From: Deltaproteobacteria bacterium | Lineage (GTDB): Bacteria > Desulfobacterota > DSM-4660 > Desulfatiglandales > Desulfatiglandaceae | Length of the DNA: 5,045 nucleotides | Reading direction: 5' to 3' | Assembly: GCA_019307645.1 (NCBI GenBank) | Contig: JAFDJF010000255.1 | Coordinates: 1-5,045, forward strand | Part shown: positions 4,768-5,045 of the stretch, one piece after another | Numbering within the stretch: the first letter of the stretch is position 1 | Layout of the letters: the number at the start of each line of letters is the position of its first letter | The notes under the pieces: model-generated | Databases searched by the model: none | Seen by the model: only the letters and a program-made list of their open reading frames with translations | What the model was told of the DNA's origin: nothing | Position numbers and translations under genes: made by a program

Positions 4768-5045
4768 ATGAAACCCATACCAATGATAGCCTTTATTCTA
4801 TCAACTTTTTTCTGGAGTGGACTTATGTATGCAGATGACGCAAAAAATGAAAAAATCAGTAATCGCCTGGCTTACGAGAAGAGTCCCTACCTTCTCCAGC
4901 ATGCAGACAATCCGGTTGACTGGTATCCCTGGGGCGATGAGGCTTTTAAAAAGGCAAAAGAACAAGATAAACCCATCTTCCTTTCCATCGGTTATGCCAC
5001 TTGCCACTGGTGTCATGTCATGGCACACGAGTCGTTTGAAGATGT
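4768..5045 (+). CDS. Exported DUF255/YyaL (SSP411-like) thioredoxin-domain protein, N-terminal part; runs off the right edge
   Basis: 92 codons are visible and the frame is still open at the last base. The mature start carries the family signature: [21 protein letters not shown] followed by a short stretch to [18 protein letters not shown], with the C-x-x-C pair at Cys79 and Cys82, and HESFEDV. Family members are usually about 600-700 residues, with this N-terminal thioredoxin-like domain followed by an alpha/alpha barrel, so most of the gene lies outside the window. The biochemical function of the family is poorly defined; the CHWC motif suggests thiol redox chemistry. Residues 1-22 resemble a signal peptide (Lys2, hydrophobic [15 protein letters not shown], then MYA before Asp23), so this version is probably exported. 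AGGG at 4757-4760 lies seven bases before the ATG; an ATG at 4763 meets a stop after two codons and is excluded. It is divergent from the sigma54-regulator gene, with a candidate sigma54 promoter just upstream. Confidence 0.9.
   Translation, partial: MKPIPMIAFILSTFFWSGLMYADDAKNEKISNRLAYEKSPYLLQHADNPVDWYPWGDEAFKKAKEQDKPIFLSIGYATCHWCHVMAHESFED

Noticed and set aside
4801..5028. Minus-strand open frame of 75 codons at the right edge
   Set aside because: It is the antisense shadow of the DUF255 gene, whose forward frame has the conserved [15 protein letters not shown] and CHWCHVM motifs.
1..5045. CRISPR array, tRNA or rRNA gene, or insertion sequence with transposase
   Set aside because: No regularly spaced repeats of suitable length, no tRNA- or rRNA-like segment and no transposase frame are visible.

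Overview
The window reads as chromosomal DNA of a Gram-negative bacterium. The best guess is a deltaproteobacterium of the Desulfobacterota type. That guess rests on moderate GC content, on an enhancer-binding regulator whose N-terminus (MADKPTYEELEQRV) is a style I associate with PAS regulators of that group, on two Sec-type signal peptides on redox proteins, and on short intergenic tandem repeats. It is an inference from pattern recognition, not from a database search.

Layout from left to right. (1) Bases 1-237 (+) hold the 3' end of a gene I do not recognise. (2) Bases 378-1304 (+) hold a complete single-domain carbon-nitrogen hydrolase of the nitrilase superfamily; its motifs resemble the glutaminase domain of NAD synthetase. 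(3) Bases 1305-1493 contain no gene but are dense in inverted repeats, including a 15-bp hairpin that abuts the next gene's stop codon. (4) Bases 1494-2108 (-) hold an exported peroxiredoxin. (5) Bases 2109-2282 hold the peroxiredoxin leader; I see no gene or convincing terminator there. (6) Bases 2283-4058 (-) hold a sigma54 enhancer-binding regulator with a coiled coil, two PAS domains, an AAA+ domain and a Fis-type HTH. (7) Bases 4059-4767 form a long divergent control region. (8) Bases 4768-5045 (+) hold the start of an exported DUF255/YyaL-type thioredoxin-fold protein, cut by the window edge.

The most interesting part is the control region. It carries five copies of a TGTCTC half-site. 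Three sit in two overlapping perfect palindromes at 4282-4306. Two sit as an 11-bp-spaced direct repeat at 4556-4572. The regulator has a good sigma70-type promoter (4168-4196) whose start lies about 130 bp from the first cluster. A plausible sigma54 promoter (4670-4686) precedes the DUF255 gene, with its start about 130 bp from the second cluster. The simplest model is that the PAS/sigma54 regulator binds TGTCTC sites, controls its own gene and activates the exported DUF255 gene. The peroxiredoxin lies downstream of the regulator on the same strand, so the locus may be a small extracytoplasmic redox module. The individual motifs are visible in the sequence; the regulatory wiring is inference. 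I do not see a clearly new defence or mobile system.
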